NCBI GenBank assembly: GCA_902490735.1
Contig: CABUFC010000002.1
Location: 62,001-126,000, forward strand
Direction of reading: 5' to 3'
From: an uncultured Oscillospiraceae bacterium
Lineage (GTDB): Bacteria; Bacillota; Clostridia; Oscillospirales; Acutalibacteraceae
Length of the DNA: 64,000 nucleotides
Shown here: one piece after another, positions 34,242 through 43,139 of the stretch
How positions within the stretch are numbered: position 1 is the first letter of the stretch
How the letters are laid out: each line of letters starts with the position of its first letter
Program-made: the position numbers and the translations under genes
The notes under the pieces: model-generated
Told to the model about the DNA's origin: nothing
Seen by the model: the letters and a program-made list of their open reading frames with translations, nothing else
Database searches by the model: none

Positions 34242-37200
34242 ATGAAAAGGTTACTTGCAATAGTTTTATCTGTTTTATTATTACAATCATTATTTTTAAA
34301 TGCTTTTGCAGCCGAAGTAAATATTTCTGATATTTCACCGAGTATTGTAACTTACGGCGCCGGAGGACTCGGCGGTACTGCATTAATAAGCAATAAAACC
34401 GGCACGGTAAAAGAAAATGACACTTTAGAATTTCAGGCAATTCCATATCGCGATTTTTCGAAATTCTTAGGCTGGTTTGATGATAAAGGCACTCTTTATA
34501 GCTATAATAAAAACATTCAGGTTACATACCATTCAAAAACATTTAAACCTTTAGAAGCAAGATTTAATGCGACTCGTCAAAACATTTTAGAGGACGGCAT
34601 GTTTGAAAATACAGCCGCCGGCACAAATGTTGCAAGTGCAAACGAATATCATTGGATAAACACCAGCGTTAATAAAATTTCTACGGTAGATATAAATGCA
34701 TACGGATTTACAAAAAGTGCATACGGAAACGCTACCGTTACAAATGAGCACGCTTTAGACGGTAAAAAATCATTAAGACTTCAAAGCCCCGGGCATATTG
34801 TTTATAAAAAAGCCGCAGTAGAAAAAAATACCAATTACGTTTTTGGCTACTACTATTATCAAAGAGGCGATATTTCCTTAACAACCTTTAACACTAACTA
34901 TTATGTTTGGGGAATAGACGAACGTGCCACAAAACTTGCCATATATAATACCAACCGTTTAATGGACACCGATGGCGGCAGTAATGCTGGCGCTGATTCC
35001 AATGAGGTATATTACAAGCAGCACGCAATTGCCACAACCTGCACGGTTGATACTTTGGGAGACAACGGAGTGCTTGACAGTTGGACTTATTGCGAATTCA
35101 GCTTTAATTCCGGCAACTATAATACCGTTTTGTTGCCATTTTATTCAAAAACGGCTTCTATTGAATGCTATATAGATGAGGTGTCGCTCTATCCGTATTC
35201 AACCGTTTTACCGGAAAAACAAGTAGATCCAATATTGGAATCTAAAACCAATACCTCGGTAAAGCTTAAAAGCGTATCCGGTTATCAGTATAGAATGGAT
35301 GACGGAGCTTGGCAATCAAGTCCGCTATTTACAGGTCTTACCCCCGGTTCCACCCATGTTTTCTATCAAAAATTGGCTATATACGGCATAGTTGAAACAT
35401 CTCCTTTAACTGTTACTTTAGATAAAATATCGGGTCCTTCGGCACCGTCCGCACCAAAAATTGCGTCACAAAGCGGTAATGTGGTTATTTTAGAATATAC
35501 CGAAGGACAAGAATATAAAATTCAGGGTGGAGACTGGAAAACATACCCTGTATTTTCCGGACTTAGCCCTAATACTTCGTATAATTTTTACTGTCGAATA
35601 GCCGAAACCGCCACAACTAACGCTTCAGCTGCAAGCGCGGCGTTAAGTATTAAAACCGCAAATTCTGCTTCGGGCTCGCACGAAAGTGAAGCCGGTGTAT
35701 TTGATATGGACGAAGACGGTTATTTAACCTATAGTATTTCGGAAATGGCGGGTAAGTATAAAACTTACGGGCGCACTTATATAGATTCTGACGAATTGTT
35801 TGTTGGCTATAGCGCATCAGGCATTGAATTTCGCACATACTCATATGGAGATATAATTGTAAATTTTGATGTTAAACGTGTGGTTGACTCGTACGGTGGC
35901 ACATGCTTTTTTGCGGTGTATGTTGACGGCGTTTTACAAAGCCGTTCGTCGCTTATATTAAAAGGCAAAGGTAATTGTTCAATGGTTGTCGCTACAGACT
36001 TAGAGCTTGGAATGCACGACATAAAAATTATCCGCAAATCCGAGCTTGAAGTTGCAAATGTTTTTGTTAGTTCTGTAGCTGTTTGCGGCTTTATATTAGA
36101 TAAGCCCGAAGACAAGCCGGTTAAAATTGAGTTTTTAGGTGATAATATCACAACCGGTTATGGAGTTTTAAAAGAGGGAAATACAAGCTCAAACAGATTT
36201 GTGTATTCGCAAGACGCCACAAAAACCTATGCCTATAAAACAGCTGAACAGCTTAACGCGGATATAAGTATAATTGCACGTCAAGGAATAGGCGCATATA
36301 TCGGCACGCAAAACTATAACATGAATGCCATTTATCCGTATACCGCATATTATTACAATAAAAATCTGTTATACGATTTTAATTATTCGCCGGATATTGT
36401 TGTTATAAATCTCGGCACTATCGATATACAGACTTACGCGTCTAAATCTGTCACCCTCGCACAGTTAAAAACAGGGTTTTCAGAATTGCTGTCGACCGTA
36501 AGGCAACATAATGAAGATGCATATATTATTTGGGCGTACGGAATGATGACAAACGAAGCCGATGATATTATTAAAGAGGTTATCGCAGATGCCGGCGGAG
36601 AAGCTGAAAAATACTATAGTGTTAAGCTTCCAAAGAGCACTAACGGCGATTATGGATATCCCGATGAAGCGGGTCAAGCGCAAGCGGCAGATGCGCTCGT
36701 GGAATTCATAAGAGAAAAACGCCTTATTAATAATTCCTCTGCAGATATTGTTTTAAATCCCTCAAATCCGGACAGTCCGCCGTTTTATACCGAATTTCCT
36801 AATATTACCTTACAATCTTTAAGCGGTAAGGATATTGTTTATAAAATGTGGGTAGGATCGGAAACGCCGAATGATTATACGCCGTATTCAGGAAGTATTC
36901 CTAAATATTCGCAGGTTGGTAAATACAATATTTTAGCTTGCACCGTCGACAATTACGGAAATTATTCCACTGATGTGTATGCTTCTTTTAATTATTACCC
37001 GTTATTAGATGCTCCGGACATTCCCGAAGCAGTAACTGTAACCGATAATAGCGTTGTGCTCAAAAAAACCACCGGTTACGAATACAAAATGGGCGACGGT
37101 TCGTGGCAGGACAGCCCTGAATTTATCGGTCTTAACCCGGTGACTCAATACGATTTTTATCAACGGATAAAAGCTGCTGAAACACATCCTTGCAGCAAAA

Positions 37201-38339
37201 CAAGCGAAAAACTGAGCATCGCTACATTAAAAACTACGCCTAAAGCTCCGTCAGAGCCGAAAGTAAGCATTGTTGAACAAAACAGAGTAGTACTTGAAGC
37301 AAAAGACGGTCTTGAATACCGAATTGATGACGGTGAGTGGCAGCAATCCCCTGAATTTACAAGACTTACCATGGCAACCGCTTACACGTTTTATCAAAGA
37401 TATGCCGAAACTGAGACGACAAGCGCCAGCCCTTCAAGTGAAGGCCTTATAGTTTTAACCAATAAAGGCCATGTTTCTGCTCCTAAGTCTCCGGAAATTC
37501 TTAATATTTTACCTAATGGCGTTGAACTTGTAAAAGTCAGCGGCAATCAGTATAAAATGGATGACGGCGCTTGGCAGGACAGCAATATATTTTATGTAAA
37601 TGGCGGCGTACATAGTTTTTATCAGCGAAAATCTGAGACCGAAAAATTTTATGCAAGCGAAGCTTCTGATGCCTTAACGCTTGATTTAAACTATATTCGT
37701 TTAAAGGCTACAGACGATTCTTGCGCAGTAGCTCAAAAAGCAATAATTGCCGTATCCATTGAAAATAATGAAGGCTTTGGAACCCTTTCTTTCATTATGC
37801 GTTTCGATAAATCGGTATTGCAGCTTACAAATGTTATTAAAAACGATATTTCATTACCCGATAATTACAAGGATGTTCATATTGATTCTACAATAACTTC
37901 TGCCAATAATAACGGTTGGTATAAGTACGGCTTTGCGCCCGATATTATTAACGAAGGAGAATTTAGCGATCCTGTAAAATATAACGGTGAAATTGTGGTT
38001 TTCGAGTTTAAAGTTTTAGATTCTGCTGATGCCGGCGATGAGCTTGAAATTGTAATTGAGCCTTTTTGCTGTTATAGAGATGATGAGCAAGAAACCGATA
38101 TTAACCTTTTAGGCTGTACTGCAAAAATTTTGGTTACCGATTATTTGCCGGGTGATATTAATGGAGACGGGCTTGTCGACGATAAGGACGTATCTACTTT
38201 AAGCAAATATCTTGCCGGTTGGAGCGTAAGCGTAATAGAAGCCGCGCTTGACTGCAACGGTGACGGGAATATCGATGATAAAGATACTTCTACTCTTGCA
38301 AAACATCTTGCCGGTTGGTCTAACACAGAATTACATTAA
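34242..38339 (+). CDS. Giant secreted protein: glycan-binding module, fibronectin-like repeats, degenerate CE2-like domain, cohesin-like domain and dockerin
   Basis: 1365 residues from the ATG at 34242 (GGGG six bases upstream). Order: signal peptide (1-24); GWF repeat; sandwich module (about 114-325); two fibronectin-like repeats with the YKMDDGAWQxSPxFxGL pattern (325-485); jelly-roll plus SGNH, CE2-like (485-835); an Ig-like segment; three more fibronectin-like repeats (924-1150); a cohesin-like sandwich (about 1152-1300: VSIENNEGFGTLSFIMRFD, NGEIVVFEFKVLDSADAGDE); and a two-loop dockerin (1302-1362). The SGNH nucleophile is Asn (FLGDNIT) and the His before Pro is Tyr, so catalysis is unlikely. 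Cohesin plus dockerin would make it an adaptor scaffold. Confidence 0.8.
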   Translation: MKRLLAIVLSVLLLQSLFLNAFAAEVNISDISPSIVTYGAGGLGGTALISNKTGTVKENDTLEFQAIPYRDFSKFLGWFDDKGTLYSYNKNIQVTYHSKTFKPLEARFNATRQNILEDGMFENTAAGTNVASANEYHWINTSVNKISTVDINAYGFTKSAYGNATVTNEHALDGKKSLRLQSPGHIVYKKAAVEKNTNYVFGYYYYQRGDISLTTFNTNYYVWGIDERATKLAIYNTNRLMDTDGGSNAGADSNEVYYKQHAIATTCTVDTLGDNGVLDSWTYCEFSFNSGNYNTVLLPFYSKTASIECYIDEVSLYPYSTVLPEKQVDPILESKTNTSVKLKSVSGYQYRMDDGAWQSSPLFTGLTPGSTHVFYQKLAIYGIVETSPLTVTLDKISGPSAPSAPKIASQSGNVVILEYTEGQEYKIQGGDWKTYPVFSGLSPNTSYNFYCRIAETATTNASAASAALSIKTANSASGSHESEAGVFDMDEDGYLTYSISEMAGKYKTYGRTYIDSDELFVGYSASGIEFRTYSYGDIIVNFDVKRVVDSYGGTCFFAVYVDGVLQSRSSLILKGKGNCSMVVATDLELGMHDIKIIRKSELEVANVFVSSVAVCGFILDKPEDKPVKIEFLGDNITTGYGVLKEGNTSSNRFVYSQDATKTYAYKTAEQLNADISIIARQGIGAYIGTQNYNMNAIYPYTAYYYNKNLLYDFNYSPDIVVINLGTIDIQTYASKSVTLAQLKTGFSELLSTVRQHNEDAYIIWAYGMMTNEADDIIKEVIADAGGEAEKYYSVKLPKSTNGDYGYPDEAGQAQAADALVEFIREKRLINNSSADIVLNPSNPDSPPFYTEFPNITLQSLSGKDIVYKMWVGSETPNDYTPYSGSIPKYSQVGKYNILACTVDNYGNYSTDVYASFNYYPLLDAPDIPEAVTVTDNSVVLKKTTGYEYKMGDGSWQDSPEFIGLNPVTQYDFYQRIKAAETHPCSKTSEKLSIATLKTTPKAPSEPKVSIVEQNRVVLEAKDGLEYRIDDGEWQQSPEFTRLTMATAYTFYQRYAETETTSASPSSEGLIVLTNKGHVSAPKSPEILNILPNGVELVKVSGNQYKMDDGAWQDSNIFYVNGGVHSFYQRKSETEKFYASEASDALTLDLNYIRLKATDDSCAVAQKAIIAVSIENNEGFGTLSFIMRFDKSVLQLTNVIKNDISLPDNYKDVHIDSTITSANNNGWYKYGFAPDIINEGEFSDPVKYNGEIVVFEFKVLDSADAGDELEIVIEPFCCYRDDEQETDINLLGCTAKILVTDYLPGDINGDGLVDDKDVSTLSKYLAGWSVSVIEAALDCNGDGNIDDKDTSTLAKHLAGWSNTELH

Positions 38340-38342
38340 TAT

Positions 38343-38375
38343 AAAAAGACGGTTGAAATTTCAACCGTCTTTTTA
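38343..38375. terminator. Bidirectional terminator after the second giant protein
   Basis: AAAAAGACGGTTGAAA and TTTCAACCGTCTTTTT form a perfect palindrome; the converging pseudouridine synthase gene ends in it. Confidence 0.92.
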
Positions 38376-39317
38376 ATCAAATAATTCTTTAACAAACCAA
38401 ATATTGTGGACTTTAAAGCTTTGTCCTTTTAAGTAATTTAATATTCCTGCGTCGGTTTTAAAATTAAAGCTAAGCATATAAGAACATAACGCCTGCTTGT
38501 TGTAGCCTTTTTTTGTTAACTTGCCATATTTGCCGTCCCCAAGAAGCGGGTGGCCAATCGACGCCATGTGTGCTCTGATTTGATGTGTGCGCCCGGTATG
38601 AAGTATTATTTCTAAAAGCGATAAGCCGTCTTTTTCTTTTAAAACTTTGTAGCTTGTAGTAATCGTACGGTTGCGCTCGGTTTTTTTATTGTCGATAAAA
38701 ACTTTGTTTTTAGACTCGTCTTTAAATAAATAGCCGTATAAAGTGTCTTCTTTTTTCGGAGGCTTTCCGTGAATAACGGCTAAATAACGTTTTTCGATTT
38801 CACGGAGTTTTATTTTATCGCATATTATTTTAAGGCTTTCTGCGTTTTTTGCCGCAATCACTATACCGCAGGTATTACGGTCTATACGGTTGCACAAAGA
38901 AGGTCTAAAGCTTTGTTCGTTTTCCGGGTCGTATTCTTTAGTATTGTAAAGATGATGTATAATGCGTGAAAGCAGAGTGTCTTTATATTCGTTTTTATCG
39001 GGATGGCACAAAATGCCTTGCGGCTTGTTTACAAGCATAATGTTTTGATCTTCGTAAACTATATCAATTTTATCCGGTGCCGATAAAAAATCGTAGTTTT
39101 TCGGCTTTTGCTCCGCGAATTCATCGCTTATATAACAAGTTATAATATCATTTTCTACCGGTTTATATGATATTTCAGTTCTTTTGTTATTAACCTTTAT
39201 CTTTTTTTCGCGAATATATTTATACATAAGCGAACGGGGAAGTAACGGCATTAAATGCGTTAATAATTTATCCATTCTCATGCCGGCATCATTTTTATTT
39301 ACAACAAACTTAAGCAA
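38373..39317 (-). CDS. RluC/RluD-family 23S rRNA pseudouridine synthase
   Basis: 314 residues with a TTG start at 39317 behind GGGGGGAG. An N-terminal S4 RNA-binding domain (about 12-70: MRMDKLLTHLMPLLPRSLMYKYIREKKIKVN) precedes the synthase core. The catalytic motif is NRIDRNTCGIVIAAK, where Asp of RID is the nucleophile; Asn and Cys replace the usual His and Ser of HRLDxxTSG. TGRTHQIRAHMASIGHPLLGD is the second family signature. The exact uridine target cannot be told from sequence alone. Confidence 0.9.
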   Translation of the reverse strand: MLKFVVNKNDAGMRMDKLLTHLMPLLPRSLMYKYIREKKIKVNNKRTEISYKPVENDIITCYISDEFAEQKPKNYDFLSAPDKIDIVYEDQNIMLVNKPQGILCHPDKNEYKDTLLSRIIHHLYNTKEYDPENEQSFRPSLCNRIDRNTCGIVIAAKNAESLKIICDKIKLREIEKRYLAVIHGKPPKKEDTLYGYLFKDESKNKVFIDNKKTERNRTITTSYKVLKEKDGLSLLEIILHTGRTHQIRAHMASIGHPLLGDGKYGKLTKKGYNKQALCSYMLSFNFKTDAGILNYLKGQSFKVHNIWFVKELFD

Positions 39318-39348
39318 AAAACTCCCCCCTTTTTTAATTTATCTTTTT

Positions 39349-40188
39349 TTATTGTAACAACGGAATGTTTTTATTCGTTTTGCGCCATTCCGTTGCCGTT
39401 TTGCCCATGCGCTTTTTAAACAGCCGCATAAAATGCGCCTGGTCTTCGTAACCGCATGAAAAAGCAACGGAATATACGGGCATATCGGTTGTTTTCAGCA
39501 ATTCACAGGCTCTTTTTACGCGCTTTTCAATAAGGTACTCGACGGCGGTAATGCCGTATGCCGATTTAAATTTTCTGCACATTTGCGCATGGCTTAAACC
39601 CGCCTCTTTGCAGACTAATTCTATCGAAAACTGCGGCATGGTGTATCCTGCGTCTATAAGTTTTTTAACCTTGTTTATATCGTCGTATGTTTGCGGCAGG
39701 TCGTAGGATATTAACGAGTGCAAAATATCGTAATAAACGGAAAGCATTTCGTAATCGCTTACAAAATTATTTAAAAGATTTTCAAGCAGTTTTTTTATGT
39801 GTTCCCTTAACGATAACGAGTCGTTGGTTATCATTAAGGGATTTTTGTCATTTAACCCGACATCGGCGCATGAGCGTGCCATTTCGTCGTTAAAAGACGA
39901 AAACCAGCAGTAAACCCACGGGTCGTTTTCGTCAGGGTAATACATCATTTCCTTGTTGGGCGGCAGATAAAAAGCCTGCCCGGACTTAATATGATAAATT
40001 TTATCGTTGGTATGCAAAACACCTTTTCCGCTCAAAACAAAATGAAGCGTATGAAAATTTTGCACCCTAAAAGTTTTCTTCATCGGCTTTGTAACGTTAA
40101 AATCATCGTATCCCACAAAGCAGAAAGGCAGCGGCCCGCGCATTGAAAGCGGCACCATAATATGTGTGGCATTAATAAAATCAGTCAT
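39349..40188 (-). CDS. AraC-family regulator with cupin sensor domain
   Basis: About 279 residues from the ATG at 40188, with GGTGAG eight bases upstream (a GTG at 40197 overlaps that site). The N-terminal part is a cupin (LHFVLSGKGVLHTNDKIYHIKSGQAFYLPPNKE) that would bind a sugar. The C-terminal 100 residues hold two helix-turn-helix motifs: FSIELVCKEAGLSHAQMCRKFKSAYGI and VYSVAFSCGYEDQAHFMRLFKKRMGKTATEWR. It is divergent from the solitary Gfo/Idh gene, which it probably controls. Confidence 0.9.
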   Translation of the reverse strand: MTDFINATHIMVPLSMRGPLPFCFVGYDDFNVTKPMKKTFRVQNFHTLHFVLSGKGVLHTNDKIYHIKSGQAFYLPPNKEMMYYPDENDPWVYCWFSSFNDEMARSCADVGLNDKNPLMITNDSLSLREHIKKLLENLLNNFVSDYEMLSVYYDILHSLISYDLPQTYDDINKVKKLIDAGYTMPQFSIELVCKEAGLSHAQMCRKFKSAYGITAVEYLIEKRVKRACELLKTTDMPVYSVAFSCGYEDQAHFMRLFKKRMGKTATEWRKTNKNIPLLQ

Positions 40189-40208
40189 AATCGTCACTCA
40201 CCAAATAC

Positions 40209-40237
40209 AGTATAATACAAAGTTTATAAAAAGTAAA
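40209..40237 (-). promoter_or_regulatory. Probable promoter of the AraC-type gene
   Basis: Minus strand TTTACT (40232-40237), 17-base spacer, TATACT (40209-40214). Confidence 0.5.
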
Positions 40238-40273
40238 TGATAAAAATAATCATAAAAACAATATAAAAAGTCA

Positions 40274-40302
40274 TTGAGAAACAACGCTTAAATAATTATT
40301 AT
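40274..40302 (+). promoter_or_regulatory. Promoter of the solitary Gfo/Idh gene
   Basis: TTGAGA at 40274-40279, 17-base spacer, TATTAT at 40297-40302. The AT-rich 36 bases between this and the divergent AraC promoter are the likely activator site. Confidence 0.6.
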
Positions 40303-40326
40303 ATGTAAAAAGGAGTTGAGCGTATT

Positions 40327-41544
40327 ATGAAAGCTGCCGTTATCGGTTTGGGTAAAAGAGGAATCTGGCTTTTAAGGGACGTTTTAACGCATATAAGCGG
40401 TCTTGAAATAATTGCCGTGTGCGATACCGAAGAAGATCGCGCCTTAAATGCCGAAATAATAGTCCGCGAAGCGGGCGGAAGCGCCAAAACGTTTTTAAAC
40501 TACCGTGAAGCTTTAAACACGGCGGGATTAGACGCTGTTTTTATTTTTACTTCCTGGGAAGCGCATACCAAGGTCGCTTTATATGCTTTAAATAAGGGTA
40601 TTGCCGTAGCCAGCGAGGTCGGAAGCGAGGGCAGCATAGAAAATTGCTTTAAGCTTGTTAAGACGCAGGAGCGCACCGGCACACCGTATATGTTTATGGA
40701 AAACTGCTGTTATGACCGCAGTGAACTTTTGGCGACTGCCATGGCGCGAGACGGACTTTTCGGTACAATAGTACACTGCGAAGGTGCCTACGCCCACGAT
40801 CTGCGCAAAGAAATATCATACGGGCTTATTAACAGACATTATCGGTTTAATCATTATAAAACCAGATGTTTGGACAATTATCCCACTCACGAGTTGGGCC
40901 CTATCGCCCGTTTGTTGGGCATAAACAGGGGCAACAGGATGATATCCTTAACCTCCATGGCTTCAAAGGCCGCGGGGCTTGAAGAATTTATCGCCAAAAA
41001 GGACGACCTGCCGGAAAGCGTTAAAAAAACCCGTTTTAAACAGGGAGATATTGTTGATACTCTAATTAAATGCGAAAACGGCGAAACCATACATATAAGA
41101 TTAGACACAACGCTGCCCCGGTTTTATAACAGAAACTTTACAATTCGCGGCACAAAGGGATCGTATTGGGCAGCAAATAACGCCGTATTTATTGACGGCG
41201 TAACCGAAGAAAACATTTGGGACCCGGTAAAATCCATAACAACGCTGGCAGACAGCGCCAAACAGTACGAAGAAAAATATTTGCCTCTAATTTGGAAAAG
41301 GGTTACCCCCGAAGCGATTGAAGCCGGTCACGGAGGCATGGATTACATGATTTACAACGAATTCGTAAACGCTCTTACTAATAATAAACCCATGCCGATA
41401 GACGTGTACGACGGCGCGGCATGGATGGCAATAGGCGCGCTTTCGGAATATTCTATTGCGCATAAAGGCGCGGCGGTTAAAATACCCGATTTTACGCACG
41501 GCTTATACAAAACACGCAAAAATATTGACGTAACCGAGTTGTAA
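40327..41544 (+). CDS. Gfo/Idh/MocA-family oxidoreductase (solitary)
   Basis: 405 residues. The Rossmann nucleotide site is AAVIGLGKRGIWLL at the N-terminus with the acidic strand end AVCDTEEDR. The segment FIFTSWEAHTKVALYALNKGIAVASEVGSEGS occupies the place of the usual EKP motif, with Glu-Val-Gly instead. The long C-terminal alpha/beta domain contains HYRFNHYKTRCLDNYPTHELGPIARLLGI, with the His expected near the active site. Similar proteins act on glycosides or free sugars with NAD(P). It has its own promoter and a divergent AraC regulator; the substrate is unknown. Confidence 0.82.
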   Translation: MKAAVIGLGKRGIWLLRDVLTHISGLEIIAVCDTEEDRALNAEIIVREAGGSAKTFLNYREALNTAGLDAVFIFTSWEAHTKVALYALNKGIAVASEVGSEGSIENCFKLVKTQERTGTPYMFMENCCYDRSELLATAMARDGLFGTIVHCEGAYAHDLRKEISYGLINRHYRFNHYKTRCLDNYPTHELGPIARLLGINRGNRMISLTSMASKAAGLEEFIAKKDDLPESVKKTRFKQGDIVDTLIKCENGETIHIRLDTTLPRFYNRNFTIRGTKGSYWAANNAVFIDGVTEENIWDPVKSITTLADSAKQYEEKYLPLIWKRVTPEAIEAGHGGMDYMIYNEFVNALTNNKPMPIDVYDGAAWMAIGALSEYSIAHKGAAVKIPDFTHGLYKTRKNIDVTEL

Positions 41545-41617
41545 AATTATTTAATAATATTCCTTGACAAAACCTCCTGTTGTGTTCATAATTAAAAGGC
41601 ACATAGGGGGTTTTAGT

Positions 41618-42880
41618 GTGAATTACGGATTTTTACTGGATATTGCAATAATTTTAATATCCACAAAAATTTTCGGACTTTTTTCCGGCAAATTTCATAT
41701 GCCGCAGGTTGTAGGCGCTTTAGTTGCGGGACTCTTGTTCGGCCCGGCGTTTTTAAACATTATTTCCTCAAGCCAGGTTACATCCTCATTAGCCGAGCTT
41801 GGCGTTATAGTAATAATGTTTACAACCGGCATAGGCACAAATTTTGAAGACCTAAAACATGCCGGCAAGCCCGGGTTTTTAGTAGCGTTTATGGGTGTAG
41901 TGATTCCGCTCGTTATGGGTACCGGCGTAGGCTTTGCATTTGGCGGTCAAGATGCTGTTAAAAACGCATTTATCGGAGTAATACTTACTGCAACATCAGT
42001 AAGTATTACTGTAGAAGCATTAAAAGAAATGGGAAAGCTTTCTACAAAAGTGGGCAATACAATTTTGGCCGCCGCTATTATTGACGATGTTTTGGGATTA
42101 GTAGCCTTAACATTAATAACGTCGTTTGCAGGCGAGCAAGTTAATATTTTTGCTGTAATTATAAAGATAGTTCTTTTCTTTGCAGTTGTAACGGTTCTTT
42201 ACTTAATAGTGCCGAAGCTTTTTAATAAATATATAGATTATAAAAAGCAAAAAAGTCTTCACAGGTATCCGGTGGCGGCATTTGTTGTTTGCCTTATATT
42301 GGCTTATATTGCCGAAGAAGTTTTTGGTGTGGCGGATATTATCGGGGCTTTTGCGGCCGGACTTATGATGGGAGCTACAAAAAAAGCAGAATATATCGCC
42401 TCTAAATTCGAACCTGTTAAATATCTGTTTTTAACGCCCATTTTCTTTGCGTCTATTGGCCTTAAGGTTAAAATTCCGGCTTTAAGCGCAAGTACTATAC
42501 TTTTTGCCGTTGTTATAATAGTTGTTGCCATATCCTCTAAAATTATTGGATGTTCAATTGGTGCAGGTATTTGCAAATATAAGTTTTCCGAGTGCATTCA
42601 AATAGGCACAGGTATGGCGTGCCGCGGTGAAGTGGCGCTTATTGTCGCCAATAAAGGACTGGTTTTAGGCCTTGTTTCTAACGATATTTTTGCTGCGATA
42701 ATAGTTATGGTGGTATGTTGTGCTGTAATAACGCCTGTTTTGTTAAAAATTGCGTTTAAAGGTTCTAAAGATATACCCGTACAAAACGAATTGCTTGATA
42801 AAATTGAAAGTAAAGATCAAATTGAGATTATCAGTGACAGTTTAATTGACCGCGATAAAGAACTAAAGACTAAAAATTGA
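41618..42880 (+). CDS. CPA2-family cation/proton antiporter
   Basis: 420 residues starting with GTG at 41618 behind ATAGGGGG; the upstream in-frame region carries no ribosome site. About twelve membrane segments are visible, with the KefB/NapA-type features FHMPQVVGALVAGLLFGPAF in helix 2, AAIIDDVLGLVAL (ion-binding Asp pair) and GVADIIGAFAAGLMMGATKK. It lacks a C-terminal TrkA-N domain; the tail is a short acidic cytoplasmic segment. It would exchange Na+ or K+ for protons. A good -35 box (TTGACA, 41574) lies upstream but no properly spaced -10 was found. Confidence 0.9.
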   Translation: MNYGFLLDIAIILISTKIFGLFSGKFHMPQVVGALVAGLLFGPAFLNIISSSQVTSSLAELGVIVIMFTTGIGTNFEDLKHAGKPGFLVAFMGVVIPLVMGTGVGFAFGGQDAVKNAFIGVILTATSVSITVEALKEMGKLSTKVGNTILAAAIIDDVLGLVALTLITSFAGEQVNIFAVIIKIVLFFAVVTVLYLIVPKLFNKYIDYKKQKSLHRYPVAAFVVCLILAYIAEEVFGVADIIGAFAAGLMMGATKKAEYIASKFEPVKYLFLTPIFFASIGLKVKIPALSASTILFAVVIIVVAISSKIIGCSIGAGICKYKFSECIQIGTGMACRGEVALIVANKGLVLGLVSNDIFAAIIVMVVCCAVITPVLLKIAFKGSKDIPVQNELLDKIESKDQIEIISDSLIDRDKELKTKN

Positions 42881-42932
42881 CAGTATAATTCTACTTTTGT
42901 TTGCAGATAATAACCTAAAAGGAGGCTATTGT

Positions 42933-43112
42933 ATGCAGAAAAAAGCGATGAATCTTGTTAAGGGATTAGGCATAGGAATGGCGGTAGGCGCGGTTGCGGT
43001 TACAGCCGGTAAAATGGCTATGAAAAATAAAAAGTCTTTTACAAAAACAACATCTAAAGCTTTTAAAGCGGTTGGCGATTTTGTTGACGGCGTAAGCTCA
43101 ATGATGAAATAA
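42933..43112 (+). CDS. Small protein with one hydrophobic helix, YtxH-like
   Basis: 59 residues from the ATG at 42933, with AAAGGAGG upstream. After a short basic head (MQKKAMNLVK) there is a glycine/alanine-rich hydrophobic helix (GLGIGMAVGAVAVTAGKMAM) and then a basic, Ser/Thr-rich amphipathic tail. The plan resembles YtxH-type small membrane proteins, but the match is only general. It follows the antiporter by 52 bases and ends at a strong terminator. Confidence 0.65.
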   Translation: MQKKAMNLVKGLGIGMAVGAVAVTAGKMAMKNKKSFTKTTSKAFKAVGDFVDGVSSMMK

Positions 43113-43139
43113 AAAAAGACGCTTATGCGTCTTTTTTTA
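43110..43139. terminator. Bidirectional terminator between the small protein and DUF3737 genes
   Basis: AAAAAAAGACGC TTAT GCGTCTTTTTTT is a perfect palindrome between converging genes. Confidence 0.92.

Noticed and set aside
28096..38339. Repeats in the two giant genes as a CRISPR-like array
   Set aside because: The repeats are protein modules of different lengths in frame, not short uniform DNA repeats with spacers; no cas genes are present.
41574..41602. TTGACA at 41574 as the antiporter promoter
   Set aside because: No acceptable -10 box lies 16-18 bases downstream; a CATAAT is far too close.
42875..42899. TTGACA and TATAAT ahead of the small YtxH-like gene as a promoter
   Set aside because: The two hexamers are only about nine bases apart, so they cannot form one sigma-A promoter; readthrough from the antiporter is more likely.
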